Part shown: positions 34,113 to 42,791 of the stretch, one piece after another
Numbering within the stretch: position 1 is the stretch's first letter
Layout of the letters: every line of letters starts with the position of its first letter
From: an uncultured Bacteroides sp.
GTDB taxonomy: Bacteria; Bacteroidota; Bacteroidia; Bacteroidales; Bacteroidaceae
NCBI GenBank assembly: GCA_944322345.1
Contig: CALUOO010000005.1
Span: 1 to 64,000, forward strand
Reading direction: 5' to 3'
Length of the DNA: 64,000 nt
Notes under the pieces: generated by a model
What the model was told of the DNA's origin: nothing
The model's database searches: none
The model's input: the letters and a program-made list of their open reading frames with translations, nothing else
Translations under genes and position numbers: made by a program

Positions 34113-34787
34113 TTAGTTGTAATTTCTTTCTCCAAAAATTTTGCTTCCTACGCGTACCAATGTACTACCTTCGGCAATTGCTTCATGATAGTCATGGGAC
34201 ATACCCATGGATAACTCTTTGAAGCTGCTTGAATGTGCAAACCATTTTTCGCGTATCTCCAAAAACAGGTTATGAAGTAAACGAAACTCTTTGATGATTT
34301 GTTCGGTGTTGTCCGTATTGCTGGCCATTCCCATCAGTCCGCAAATCTGTATATGATCGAGACTTTTCCAATCTTCGTCTGCCAACATTGATTTGCATTC
34401 TTCGGGAGTGAATCCGAATTTAGTCTCCTCCTGCGCTACATGTATTTGCAGAAGGCAACAAATGGTGCGGTTTATTTTGGCAGCCTGTTTGTTTATCTCC
34501 ACCAATAGTTTGTATGAGTCAATTCCATGTATCATAGCTACATAAGGAATCATGTACTTGATTTTATTGGTCTGGAGGTGTCCGATGAAATGCCATTCGA
34601 TATCTTTGGGTAGATTTTCGTATTTGGCAGTCATCTCCTGCACTTTGCTTTCTCCAAAAATGCGTTGTCCTGCCCGATAAGCCTCTTCTATGGCTTCCTG
34701 TGGGTGGAATTTTGAAACAGCAACCAGCCGGACTCCTTGTGGAAGTTCGGCCTGTATCTGTTTCAGATTGTCAGCAATGGTGTTCAT
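34113..34787 (-). CDS. YggS/PLPBP-family pyridoxal-phosphate homeostasis protein
   Basis: The 224-residue alanine-racemase-N-fold protein has VRLVAVSKFHP (PLP lysine), IFGESKVQEMTAKYENL, WHFIGHLQTNKIKY, GIDSY and LSMGMSHDYHEAIAEGSTLVRVGSKIFGER. Family members bind PLP and buffer it, affecting amino-acid metabolism, without racemase activity. It starts 2 bp after the DUF4494 gene, so the two are probably coupled. Confidence 0.94.
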   Translation of the reverse strand: MNTIADNLKQIQAELPQGVRLVAVSKFHPQEAIEEAYRAGQRIFGESKVQEMTAKYENLPKDIEWHFIGHLQTNKIKYMIPYVAMIHGIDSYKLLVEINKQAAKINRTICCLLQIHVAQEETKFGFTPEECKSMLADEDWKSLDHIQICGLMGMASNTDNTEQIIKEFRLLHNLFLEIREKWFAHSSSFKELSMGMSHDYHEAIAEGSTLVRVGSKIFGERNYN

Positions 34788-34789
34788 TG

Positions 34790-35269
34790 TTATGCTTTGT
34801 TGGGATCAAACTCGGGTTTGTCGTTGGGTTCAGCACTGTAAGGGTATACGTCCATGATGGCTGTTTCGGCTACAGAGCCTATCTGATAATCGGCCATTGT
34901 TCCTTTCATGCCTTCGTCCAGCTTTTTGACAGCATCGCGCAAGTCGGCAGCCTGTACCAATACTTGGGTAGAGGTTTTTTTCTCGGCTCCACTTTTTTCA
35001 TCTAATGTAATGAAAATGAGCTTGCATTTGAACCAGCGGTCGGCAGCTTCTTCATCCGAAGGAAACAATTCGCTGTAATTGGCCCGTTTGATGTCTGATA
35101 CGGTAAATTCACCCGATATAAAAGGAGTCATTTCTTCGATGATTCGTGCTTCTGCCTCAGTAAAACTAAGGGCGTCGACAAGATAAGGTTCGGTTACTTT
35201 TTTCTGCATTCCGTTTTCCATTACTTTTTCATAACGGATTTTACATTCAAACCATGTATGCATTGCCAT
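34790..35269 (-). CDS. DUF4494 protein
   Basis: The 159-residue soluble alpha/beta protein of the Bacteroidetes DUF4494 family begins MAMHTWFECKIRYEKVMENG, with EPYLVDALSFTEAEARIIEEM and DRWFKCKLIFITLDEKSGAEK. The WFxCKI-type segment appears twice, suggesting a duplicated fold. The function is unknown. It heads the operon with yggS. A TATATTTG box on the minus strand (35312-35319) is a likely promoter. Confidence 0.87.
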   Translation of the reverse strand: MAMHTWFECKIRYEKVMENGMQKKVTEPYLVDALSFTEAEARIIEEMTPFISGEFTVSDIKRANYSELFPSDEEAADRWFKCKLIFITLDEKSGAEKKTSTQVLVQAADLRDAVKKLDEGMKGTMADYQIGSVAETAIMDVYPYSAEPNDKPEFDPNKA

Positions 35270-35311
35270 AAAATTCTTTGTTTTTTATTGATAAATCTGT
35301 AAAATTCTCTG

Positions 35312-35319
35312 CAAATATA
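35312..35319 (-). promoter_or_regulatory. -7 box for the DUF4494-yggS operon
   Basis: On the minus strand the site reads TATATTTG followed by CAG, a full match to TAnnTTTG, 42 bp before the ATG. It is part of a divergent promoter region with tpx. Confidence 0.6.
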
Positions 35320-35371
35320 CTATAAAATGCTCAGTAAATGTTGCAAAGCGGAAAGTAAAAACAAGTGAACA

Positions 35372-35379
35372 TATTTTTG
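35372..35379 (+). promoter_or_regulatory. -7 box for tpx
   Basis: TATTTTTG matches TAnnTTTG and lies 47 bp before the tpx ATG. No convincing -33 TTTG is seen. I cannot pick out an OxyR site with confidence. Confidence 0.55.
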
Positions 35380-35426
35380 TGTTCAAATGTTATGAAGAAG
35401 AACGTAATTTTTTATAATGTGATTTT

Positions 35427-35927
35427 ATGGCAACAGTAAATTTTAAAGGATCGCCTGTGAATTTGGCAGGTAAGTTTATACAAGTAGGTCAGGCAGCGCC
35501 CGATTTTGTGTTGGTGAGAACAGATTTGTCTTCTTTGTCACTGAAGGAGCTGAAGGGGAAAAATGTGGTTTTAAACATATTCCCGAGTCTGGATACAAGT
35601 GTTTGTGCCACTTCGGTACGAAAATTCAATCAGTTGGCAGCCAGTCTGAAGGATACGGTAGTGCTGGCTATATCAAAAGATCTTCCTTTTGCCCATGGAC
35701 GATTCTGTAGTACGGAAGGCATTGAGAATGTGATTCCTTTGTCTGATTTTCGCTTGTCTGATTTTGACGAGAATTATGGTGTGTGTATGTCAGACGGTCC
35801 TTTGGCTGGTTTACTGGCACGTGCCGTGATTGTGATTGGGAAAGACGGGAAGGTGGTTTATACCGAACTGGTTTCTGAAATCACTCAGGAACCGAATTAT
35901 GAAGGGGCATTGAATGTGTTGAAATAA
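35427..35927 (+). CDS. tpx: Thiol peroxidase
   Basis: The 166-residue atypical 2-Cys peroxiredoxin has NIFPSLDTSVCATSVRKFN with peroxidatic Cys60, and FAHGRFCSTEGIENV with resolving Cys94, at the spacing typical of Tpx. It reduces hydrogen peroxide and alkyl peroxides with thioredoxin. Length and motifs are standard. Its own promoter and the downstream terminator suggest a single-gene transcript. Confidence 0.96.
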   Translation: MATVNFKGSPVNLAGKFIQVGQAAPDFVLVRTDLSSLSLKELKGKNVVLNIFPSLDTSVCATSVRKFNQLAASLKDTVVLAISKDLPFAHGRFCSTEGIENVIPLSDFRLSDFDENYGVCMSDGPLAGLLARAVIVIGKDGKVVYTELVSEITQEPNYEGALNVLK

Positions 35928-35982
35928 CCGGCATCAATAATGTGGTAAAGACCATGGAGATTTGAATGTCTCTGTAATACAA

Positions 35983-36034
35983 ATGGCATATGAGATGAAT
36001 TGCAAGCGGTCATCTTCATATGCCATCTTTTTTC
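35983..36034. terminator. Bidirectional terminator between tpx and dedA
   Basis: An 11-bp perfect stem (ATGGCATATGA with TCATATGCCAT) has a T-run (CTTTTTTCTT) on the plus-strand side. It ends tpx transcription and may also end the minus-strand dedA unit. Confidence 0.7.
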
Positions 36035-36073
36035 TTAAGAATATTTACCGGATGTGTTTTTCAGAAAGGAATA

Positions 36074-36712
36074 TCATTTCTTTTTTAGTCCTTTGTATGC
36101 TAAGAAGCCAACGATGAATACACCCAATGCGATAAAGCAATATCCTATTTCGTGACTGTATTCAGTAACTTTTTGTATAAGCTGTTCTTCGCTTTCGATT
36201 CCCGGTACTGTGGAGAGGTAGTAGCCGATAGTGGCTAATATGATATTCCAAACTCCGGCTCCCAACGTGGTGTATATGAGGAAAGTGCTTAATCTCATTT
36301 TTGCCAAGCCTGCCGGAATGGATATTAACTGACGGACAGCTGGAATTAGTCGTCCGATGAATGTGGATAAAGCTCCATGTTTTTCAAAATAGTTTTCGGC
36401 ATGCCGGACTTTAGCTTCGTCTATCAGACACATGTGTCCAATGCGACTGTTGGCAAACTTATAGATGATGGGGCGCCCCAGCCATTTTGCCAGATAATAA
36501 TTGATAAGTGCTCCGATATTGGCTCCGATAGTGGCAAACAAAACAACTAAATAGATGCTGAGTTCATCGTTTACGGCAGCTTTATAAGCAGCAGGAGGGA
36601 CAACTACTTCGGAGGGGAAGGGAATAAAAGAACTTTCAATAGTCATTAAAAGTGTAATAGTCCAATAATTGAGGTGATCCAAGCACCATTGGATGAAGGC
36701 TACTGATTCCAT
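36074..36712 (-). CDS. DedA-family membrane protein
   Basis: The 212-residue protein has four to five membrane segments. It carries the DedA/SNARE-associated (VTT) features ESSFIPFPSEVVVPPAAY, FATIGANIGALINYYLAKWLGRP and FIGRLIPAVRQLISIPAGLAKM (conserved F-x-R-x-x-P-x-x-R). DedA proteins are linked to undecaprenyl-phosphate or phospholipid translocation. It may be co-transcribed with the TPR gene 23 bp upstream. Confidence 0.93.
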   Translation of the reverse strand: MESVAFIQWCLDHLNYWTITLLMTIESSFIPFPSEVVVPPAAYKAAVNDELSIYLVVLFATIGANIGALINYYLAKWLGRPIIYKFANSRIGHMCLIDEAKVRHAENYFEKHGALSTFIGRLIPAVRQLISIPAGLAKMRLSTFLIYTTLGAGVWNIILATIGYYLSTVPGIESEEQLIQKVTEYSHEIGYCFIALGVFIVGFLAYKGLKKK

Positions 36713-36735
36713 ACGTTTTTGCTATATAGTTTTAA

Positions 36736-38166
36736 TTATTGATTGTTGTCTCTTTTTTCAATTTGCTTTTGCATTTTCTTGAGTAATTCTGTGGCTACTT
36801 GGGACAAATTTGCTTGGCCGGACAATACCTGTGATATTACTTGGCTGTTGATAGGATATCGTGCCATCCTGTTGTATTTTAAGAAGTTTTCCATATCACC
36901 TTCCGCTAAACAGATAACTGCCAACTTCCCAGATACATTGTTGTAGTCAGGATCTATCTCATAGACTTTATTGTAGAAAAACATGGAACGGTTAAACTCT
37001 CCCGCTTCTTCATAAATTAAGCCAATATCATACCATTTTTCCGGATCCTGACTGTCATTTAATATATTAGTGAATGTATCGAAGGCTTTTTCGTATTGTC
37101 GCTTTTTAAGGAATATTTCTCCTTTAATTAATGCGACATTAGACAAATCAGGCTCTATTTGCAGTGCTTTCTGACACATTTCATATGCTTCATCCGGTTT
37201 ATTCTGTCGAAGTAGGACTTCTGCGGTATGTGTGTATACTTCGGCTATGAACGGATCTGTTTCTTCTTTTTCAAGATATATCTGAATGGATTCTTTAAAA
37301 TAAGTTTCTGCTTTTTCCCATTGCTCCTGATCCTGATAAACCATTCCTATCAGCCAATATCCTACTTGGGGGGCTATACCCTTATACTTAATGGCCTTTT
37401 TATAGTCATCGATAGCCTTTTCAGGATTTCCTATGTAGAAATAACAGTGGGCTCGGTGTGCATACGCTTCGCCATATTGCTCGTCGGCTGTTAAAGCAAA
37501 GTCACAATCTTCGATGGCTTCTTCGATATTGTCTTCGACGAAATGACATTTTGATAATCCTATCCAATAGGAAGAATTGTAAGGATTCAGATCAATGAGC
37601 TGATTATAGAGATCGACGGCAGAAGAGTATTGATGAGTGGCAAGCAAATAGTCGACAGAAACAACCAGAAAGTCTTCTTCATTTCCATATTGTTCTTTCC
37701 CTTTTTCTAACCATATACGGGCCTCTTCGGGATAACCCATGTCCATATATAAGTATGCAATGCTGATAATTACGTCCAAGTCTATCTGGTCATTGATTGT
37801 GTTCAGTAGTTCCTGAACTGCTTTCAGCTTCCCTTTATGAAGCAGTATCTCGGCTTTCAGTAGCTTGACTTCAACACTGTAGTCCTCTATTATACTGTCT
37901 GCTATTTCTTCTGCCAGTTGCAATCTTTGAGTATCCAGATAAAGATAGGCCTGCTCTATCAATATGTCTATGTTGTTGGGATGTATGTATAGCCCATAGT
38001 TGATAGCCTCTTGTGCTTCTTGAATTTTATTCTCGAATATGTATTGGCATACAATATCGGCGAATTGATCTCCGTCCAGATAACAAAGTCTGTTCTCAGC
38101 TTTACTTGTTTCGTATTGTGTGATTAGTTCGTTTATATTTTCGGACGCTGATTTTTTTCTACCCAT
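36736..38166 (-). CDS. Tetratricopeptide-repeat protein
   Basis: The 476-residue soluble protein is made of about ten TPR or TPR-like units from about residue 40 to 445. Typical units are YGEAYAHRAHCYFYIGNPEKAIDDYKKAI and PDEAYEMCQKALQIEPDLSNVALIKG. The N terminus is basic and polar (MGRKKSASENINELI), without a signal peptide, so it is probably a cytoplasmic scaffold. Partners are unknown. The ATG is at 38166, with dedA downstream. Confidence 0.9.
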   Translation of the reverse strand: MGRKKSASENINELITQYETSKAENRLCYLDGDQFADIVCQYIFENKIQEAQEAINYGLYIHPNNIDILIEQAYLYLDTQRLQLAEEIADSIIEDYSVEVKLLKAEILLHKGKLKAVQELLNTINDQIDLDVIISIAYLYMDMGYPEEARIWLEKGKEQYGNEEDFLVVSVDYLLATHQYSSAVDLYNQLIDLNPYNSSYWIGLSKCHFVEDNIEEAIEDCDFALTADEQYGEAYAHRAHCYFYIGNPEKAIDDYKKAIKYKGIAPQVGYWLIGMVYQDQEQWEKAETYFKESIQIYLEKEETDPFIAEVYTHTAEVLLRQNKPDEAYEMCQKALQIEPDLSNVALIKGEIFLKKRQYEKAFDTFTNILNDSQDPEKWYDIGLIYEEAGEFNRSMFFYNKVYEIDPDYNNVSGKLAVICLAEGDMENFLKYNRMARYPINSQVISQVLSGQANLSQVATELLKKMQKQIEKRDNNQ

Positions 38167-38265
38167 TGCACTTATTTTTCTCCTATTGAATTTGGATAAA
38201 TGAATAGCTTTTTGAAAGATGACGGATAAAACTTTTTGTTCTGTCCGTCATCTAATAATTTTCTA

Positions 38266-40005
38266 CTATTTGTTTATCTTTCCCCATGTATCTTTAAGTC
38301 CAACAGTGCGGTTAAAGACCAGTTTTTGAGGAGTAGATTCTTTATCAACGTTGAAATAACCGATTCGTTGGAACTGCAAGTAGGAGAGGGGAGGCAGCGT
38401 AGCAGCGAATTTTTCAATATAGCAATCCGGAAGTATTTTCAGTGAATCGGGATTAATGATTTCTTTCATTGCTTCCAGGGCATCGCAGTTTTTAGTTTCG
38501 CGAATAGCTGCCAGTTCGTCTCTTGGATTTTCAACTTTCCACAAACGGTCGTATAGGCGTACCTCAGCTTTCAGGCAATGATTGCAACTTACCCAATGGA
38601 GTGTACCTTTTACTTTACGGTTTGCATCTGGCATGCCACTGCGTGTGTTAGGATCATATTCGCAATAAACCTCTGTGATGACTCCATTTTCGTCTTTTTT
38701 ACATCCTGTACATTTCACAATATAGGCGTTTTTCAGACGTACCTCTTGTCCCGGAGTCATGCGGAAATATTTTTTCGGCGCATCTTCCATAAAGTCTTCA
38801 CGTTCCATCCATAATTCGCGGCTGAACTCTATGGTGTGGCTTCCTGCTTCTGGATCTTCGGGGTTATTGATGGCTTCGAGTTCTTCTACCTGACCTTCCG
38901 GATAATTGGTAATAATCAGTTTGACCGGATTGATAACGGCTGAGACCCTTATGGCACGACTGTTGAGATCTTCGCGTACTGAGCTTTCCAGCAGAGCCAT
39001 ATCATTTAGGGCATCGTATGTAGTGTAGCCTATTTTATCTATGAACTTATGAATAGATTCTGGCGAGTATCCTCGGCGGCGGAAACCGCAGATAGTCGGC
39101 ATGCGGGGATCGTCCCATCCGTTGACCAAACCTTCCTTAACAAGTATCAGAAGGTTACGTTTGCTCATTAACGTATAGCTAAGATTCAGTTTGTTAAATT
39201 CCATCTGACGAGGACGGTTGTCTTCCAGATCTTTACCTTCTTTTAGCCAATCGATGAACAGGTCGTATAAGGGGCGGTGTACAACAAACTCGAGTGTACA
39301 AAGCGAATGAGTCACTCCTTCGAAGAAATCACTCTGTCCGTGTGCAAAGTCATACATTGGATATGCTTTCCATGTAGTTCCGGTCCGGTGATGCGGATGT
39401 TTTACAACCCGATAAATAATTGGATCGCGGAAATGCATATTGGGGTTAGCCATATCAATTTTGGCGCGCAATACCATTGCGCCTTCTTCTATTTCGCCAC
39501 TATTCATCTTTTGGAATAGCTCAAGGCTTTCCTCAATGGGGCGATTGCGGTATGGACTTTCTACTCCCGGCTGAGTAGGAGTGCCTTTTTGCTGGGCTAT
39601 TTGTTCTGAAGTTTGTTCGTCTATATATGCTTTTCCTTCCTTGATTAGCCGGATGGCGAAATCCCATAATTGTTGGAAGTAGTCAGATGCATAATATTCG
39701 TTTCCCCACTGATAGCCCAACCATTTGATATCTTCTTTGATCGCTTCTACATATTCAACATCTTCTTTAGTCGGGTTCGTGTCATCGAAACGGAGATTGC
39801 ATACACCACCATGCTTAGCTGCAATACCAAAATCGAGGCAAATAGCTTTGGCATGTCCGATGTGAAGGTAACCGTTTGGCTCGGGTGGAAAACGAGTTTG
39901 TACTTTCCCTCCGTTTTTCCCTTCTTTTAAATCTTTCTCTACAGCCTGTTCAATAAAGTTCAGACTTTTCTTTTCACCTGCTTCTTCTGTTCTGATGTCT
40001 GTCAT
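38266..40005 (-). CDS. glnS: Glutaminyl-tRNA synthetase
   Basis: The ATG at 40005 gives 579 residues starting MTDIRTEEAGEKKSLNFIEQ; the longer open frame adds 29 residues absent from the family. Class I motifs are FPPEPNGYLHIGHAKA (HIGH at 48-51) and LMSKRNL (KMSKS equivalent near 267). The Gln-discriminating fold (RFDDTNPTKEDVEYVEAIKEDIKWLGY) and C-terminal anticodon-binding beta barrels are present. It charges tRNA-Gln directly. Confidence 0.96.
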   Translation of the reverse strand: MTDIRTEEAGEKKSLNFIEQAVEKDLKEGKNGGKVQTRFPPEPNGYLHIGHAKAICLDFGIAAKHGGVCNLRFDDTNPTKEDVEYVEAIKEDIKWLGYQWGNEYYASDYFQQLWDFAIRLIKEGKAYIDEQTSEQIAQQKGTPTQPGVESPYRNRPIEESLELFQKMNSGEIEEGAMVLRAKIDMANPNMHFRDPIIYRVVKHPHHRTGTTWKAYPMYDFAHGQSDFFEGVTHSLCTLEFVVHRPLYDLFIDWLKEGKDLEDNRPRQMEFNKLNLSYTLMSKRNLLILVKEGLVNGWDDPRMPTICGFRRRGYSPESIHKFIDKIGYTTYDALNDMALLESSVREDLNSRAIRVSAVINPVKLIITNYPEGQVEELEAINNPEDPEAGSHTIEFSRELWMEREDFMEDAPKKYFRMTPGQEVRLKNAYIVKCTGCKKDENGVITEVYCEYDPNTRSGMPDANRKVKGTLHWVSCNHCLKAEVRLYDRLWKVENPRDELAAIRETKNCDALEAMKEIINPDSLKILPDCYIEKFAATLPPLSYLQFQRIGYFNVDKESTPQKLVFNRTVGLKDTWGKINK

Positions 40006-40278
40006 AATTAATATATAACTGTCGATTTTGCCACAAAAGTAGGATATTTTTTTCATTAAATATGGATATGATGCCTCTTTTTCAAAGCACATCTCTATAT
40101 TACTTTTTATTAGGATTCAATTTTGTGGTATCACTTTCGGAAATAAATATATAAATGTAATGAAAATGTAATATGTTTGAAACAGGACTTTCAAACATAT
40201 CATTCGTTTTTGTGAAAGAAAATACCTTATTTTGCATGCAATAACATTGTAGAAACTTTTAGGAAGAATAAAGAAAAG

Positions 40279-40971
40279 ATGGTGAAGTTTATAGAATCTG
40301 AATTGCTCTTGCTGAAGAAAGAGATTGATGAGATGTGGATATTAGTGTATAATCAGCTTGACCGTGCGGGAGAAGCTGTGCTTACGCTTGATAAGGAACT
40401 GGCTCAACAAGTTATAGTGCGTGAACGTCGTGTAAATGCTTTTGAACTGAAGATTGATAGTGATGTGGAGGATATCATTGCATTGTATAATCCGGTTGCT
40501 ATTGATTTACGTTTTGTTCTGGCTATGTTGAAAATTAACAGTAATTTGGAACGCTTGGGCGATTTTGCTGAAGGTATTGCCCGTTTTGTATTACGTTGCA
40601 AGGAGCCTGCACTTGATTCTGATTTGCTTAAACAGCTTAGACTGGAGGATATGTTGAAGGAAGTATGTTCGATGTTGGAATTGGCAAAACGTGCGTTGAA
40701 TGAGGAAAATCTGGAATTGGCAACGGGAGTGTTTGCTAAGGATAATTTGCTGGACGAAATAAATGCCAATGCGACAGAAATATTAGCTGATTATATTAAT
40801 AAATATCCGGAAACGGTACATACATGTCTGGAACTGGTGAGTGTATTCCGTAAGCTTGAGCGTTCTGGTGATCATATTACCAATATTGCTGAGGAAATTG
40901 TGTTCTTTATTGATGCAAAAGTTTTGAAGCATAGCGGAAAGACGGATGAAAACTATCCAAAGAACTCGTGA
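40279..40971 (+). CDS. phoU: PhoU-family protein
   Basis: The 230-residue all-helical protein has two PhoU repeats. The first contains VRERRVNAFELKIDSDVEDIIALYNPVAIDLRFVLAMLKINSNLERLGDFAEGIARF, the family metal-binding pattern (E-x-x-x-D and L-E-R-x-x-D). The second repeats it as LELVSVFRKLERSGDHITNIAEEIVF. PhoU restrains phosphate uptake and the PhoR kinase. No pst genes are in the window, so it is either a lone copy or the end of a cluster elsewhere. Confidence 0.9.
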   Translation: MVKFIESELLLLKKEIDEMWILVYNQLDRAGEAVLTLDKELAQQVIVRERRVNAFELKIDSDVEDIIALYNPVAIDLRFVLAMLKINSNLERLGDFAEGIARFVLRCKEPALDSDLLKQLRLEDMLKEVCSMLELAKRALNEENLELATGVFAKDNLLDEINANATEILADYINKYPETVHTCLELVSVFRKLERSGDHITNIAEEIVFFIDAKVLKHSGKTDENYPKNS

Positions 40972-41045
40972 AATCATTTGATTATGTCAGATTCCTAGTC
41001 TGTATTGTAACTATAGAAAAAACTATCGGTGTAAAGTCTTTTATC

Positions 41046-41087
41046 ATCAGCAAGGGAAGAAAGTGCAAACATTCTTCCCTTGCTGAT
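41046..41087. terminator. Long hairpin after phoU
   Basis: A perfect 15-bp stem (ATCAGCAAGGGAAGA with TCTTCCCTTGCTGAT) has a 12-nt loop. No clear T-run follows on either strand. It probably ends phoU transcription. The DNA from here to about 41350 is AT-rich and I see no gene or other structure in it. Confidence 0.6.
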
Positions 41088-41350
41088 AAATAAGAGTGGC
41101 AAAGAAAAAATGTATTTATTTTGTATGTACTGATTTTACATTCTATGTGAAAGACAGCATATCCTCTTTTGAAGAATTGCTTATATTGTAGTCTTAAGCA
41201 TCAATAGATTGATTATTAATTTGTTGAAATAAATATGCGGACCGTTTACAGTTATTGTATTGCTTGGTATAATAGCCAATAGAGACGTTTTTTGAAATAA
41301 TAATAAATTCAAGGATTTTTAATAAATATGTCTTATAACATGTTTTTTAA

Positions 41351-41383
41351 TTTGGATGGTAACAATAAAAGCCCCTATATTTG
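41351..41383 (+). promoter_or_regulatory. Promoter of a putative small RNA upstream of ribE
   Basis: A -33 box TTTG (41351-41354) and -7 box TATATTTG (41376-41383) are separated by 21 bp, close to the Bacteroides consensus. Transcription should start near 41390, about 190 bp before ribE, and would meet a terminator at 41451-41480. Confidence 0.6.
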
Positions 41384-41389
41384 CAGCGT

Positions 41390-41480
41390 TATCCTGAAAA
41401 CAATCTTTTTACCTTAGAAAAAAAACTAATACCTATTGAAGACTGGGAAATGGAGCTTTGTGAAAAGCCCCATTTTTTTT
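41390..41480 (+). ncRNA. Candidate small RNA or attenuated leader before ribE
   Basis: The start is inferred from the promoter at 41351-41383. The end is a terminator: TGGAGCTT pairs with AAGCCCCA (one mismatch), then eight T (41473-41480). The transcript would be about 90 nt, A-rich, with no open frame of note. A separate promoter (41489-41520) follows for ribE, so this looks like an independent small RNA rather than a leader. It does not contain the conserved FMN-riboswitch sequence. Confidence 0.45.
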
Positions 41481-41488
41481 GTGCCTAT

Positions 41489-41520
41489 TTTGTCTGACTT
41501 TCCCTTTATTTGTATCTTTG
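41489..41520 (+). promoter_or_regulatory. Promoter of ribE
   Basis: TTTG at 41489-41492 and TATCTTTG at 41513-41520, with a 20-bp spacer, match the Bacteroides -33/-7 consensus very well. The leader to the ATG at 41581 is about 55 nt. Confidence 0.7.
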
Positions 41521-41580
41521 ACGGCATCTAAGAGAGAGTGATTAATACGTTTGCGGTTATTTATAATAATAAAGTATATT

Positions 41581-42183
41581 ATGTTTTCTGGAATTGTAGA
41601 AGAATATGCTACACTGGTGGCATTGGTAAAGGAGCAAGAAAATATTCACTTTACATTCAAATGCTCGTTTGTTGGTGAGTTGAAAATAGATCAGAGTATT
41701 GCCCATAATGGAGTCTGTCTGACAGTTGTTAATTTGACGGATGATACTTATACCGTGACAGCAATGAAAGAGACACTGGAGCGTTCTAATCTGGGGTTAC
41801 TACGTGTTGGTGATAAAGTAAATGTGGAGCGCAGTATGATGATGAATGGGCGTTTGGATGGTCATATTGTTCAGGGGCATGTAGATCAGACTGCTACCTG
41901 CGTGGATATAAAGGATGCAGACGGTAGCTGGTATTTTACCTTTCAATATGCGTTTGATAAAGAGATGGCAAAACGGGGATATATTACTGTAGATAAAGGT
42001 TCGGTTACCGTTAATGGAGTTAGCTTGACTGTTTGTAATCCTACAGATAATACTTTTCAGGTCGCTATTATTCCTTATACATACGAACATACTAATTTCC
42101 ATACATTGGCTGTGGGTAGTATTGTGAATATTGAGTTTGATATTATAGGAAAGTATATCAGTCGTATGATTCAGTATAAATAA
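41581..42183 (+). CDS. ribE: Riboflavin synthase, alpha chain
   Basis: Starting at the ATG at 41581 (MFSGIVEEYATLVAL) gives 200 residues; the open frame begins 30 bp upstream at a TTG. Two lumazine-binding repeats are clear: about 1-95 with SIAHNGVCLTVVNLTDDTYTV, and about 98-195 with VTVNGVSLTVCNPTDNTFQVAIIPYTYEHTN. It dismutates two 6,7-dimethyl-8-ribityllumazine molecules into riboflavin. The neighbouring nitroreductase gene begins 3 bp later, and a flavin enzyme next to a flavin-synthesis gene makes sense. Confidence 0.95.
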   Translation: MFSGIVEEYATLVALVKEQENIHFTFKCSFVGELKIDQSIAHNGVCLTVVNLTDDTYTVTAMKETLERSNLGLLRVGDKVNVERSMMMNGRLDGHIVQGHVDQTATCVDIKDADGSWYFTFQYAFDKEMAKRGYITVDKGSVTVNGVSLTVCNPTDNTFQVAIIPYTYEHTNFHTLAVGSIVNIEFDIIGKYISRMIQYK

Positions 42184-42186
42184 TTA

Positions 42187-42738
42187 ATGATGATGAGTCC
42201 TGATGATTTTTTACATTTAGTCCTATCTAGACAGAGCGATCGTTCGTATGATAAAGAGCGGGTGGTAGAACAGGATAAACTGGATAAAATATTGGAAGCA
42301 GCCCGAATGGCTCCTTCTGCCTGTAATGCACAGCCATGGAAGTTTGTAGTTGTAACTGATGCTGATTTGGCTAAAAGAGTCGGAAAAGCTGCTGCTGGTT
42401 TGGGTATGAACAGGTTTGCAAAGGATGCACCTGTACATATTCTGATTGTGGAAGAATCGGCGAATATTACTTCTTTGCTGGGAGGTAAGGTTAAGGGAAA
42501 ATATTTCCCTTTGATAGATATAGGTATTGCTGCAGCGCATATTTCTCTTGCTGCCGAAAGTGAAGGATTAGGTTCATGTATACTTGGATGGTTTGATGAG
42601 AGTGAGATAAAACGTCTGGTAGATATTCCTTCTTCCAAGCGGGTACTGTTGGACGTAGCAATAGGTTATCCGGTAAAGGGAAAACGCAAGAAGATGAGAA
42701 AACCAAAAGAAAAGGTGATTTCTTATAATAGATATTGA
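42187..42738 (+). CDS. Nitroreductase-family FMN enzyme
   Basis: The 183-residue protein has LSRQSDRSYDKERVVEQDKLDKILEAARMAPSACNAQPWKFVVVTD, the FMN-binding start of the family. It also has DIGIAAAHISLAAESEGLGSCILGWFD and ends VAIGYPVKGKRKKMRKP. It uses NAD(P)H to reduce nitro compounds or quinones; the natural substrate is unknown. It is very probably co-transcribed with ribE. Confidence 0.92.
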   Translation: MMMSPDDFLHLVLSRQSDRSYDKERVVEQDKLDKILEAARMAPSACNAQPWKFVVVTDADLAKRVGKAAAGLGMNRFAKDAPVHILIVEESANITSLLGGKVKGKYFPLIDIGIAAAHISLAAESEGLGSCILGWFDESEIKRLVDIPSSKRVLLDVAIGYPVKGKRKKMRKPKEKVISYNRY

Positions 42739-42791
42739 TAATAGAGCGGGCGGAATGTAAATCTGCCCGTTGTTTTTTATAATAGATGAAA

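Noticed and set aside
41390-41580. FMN riboswitch in front of ribE
   Set aside because: The conserved FMN-aptamer sequence and six-stem layout are absent; only a short terminator hairpin is present.
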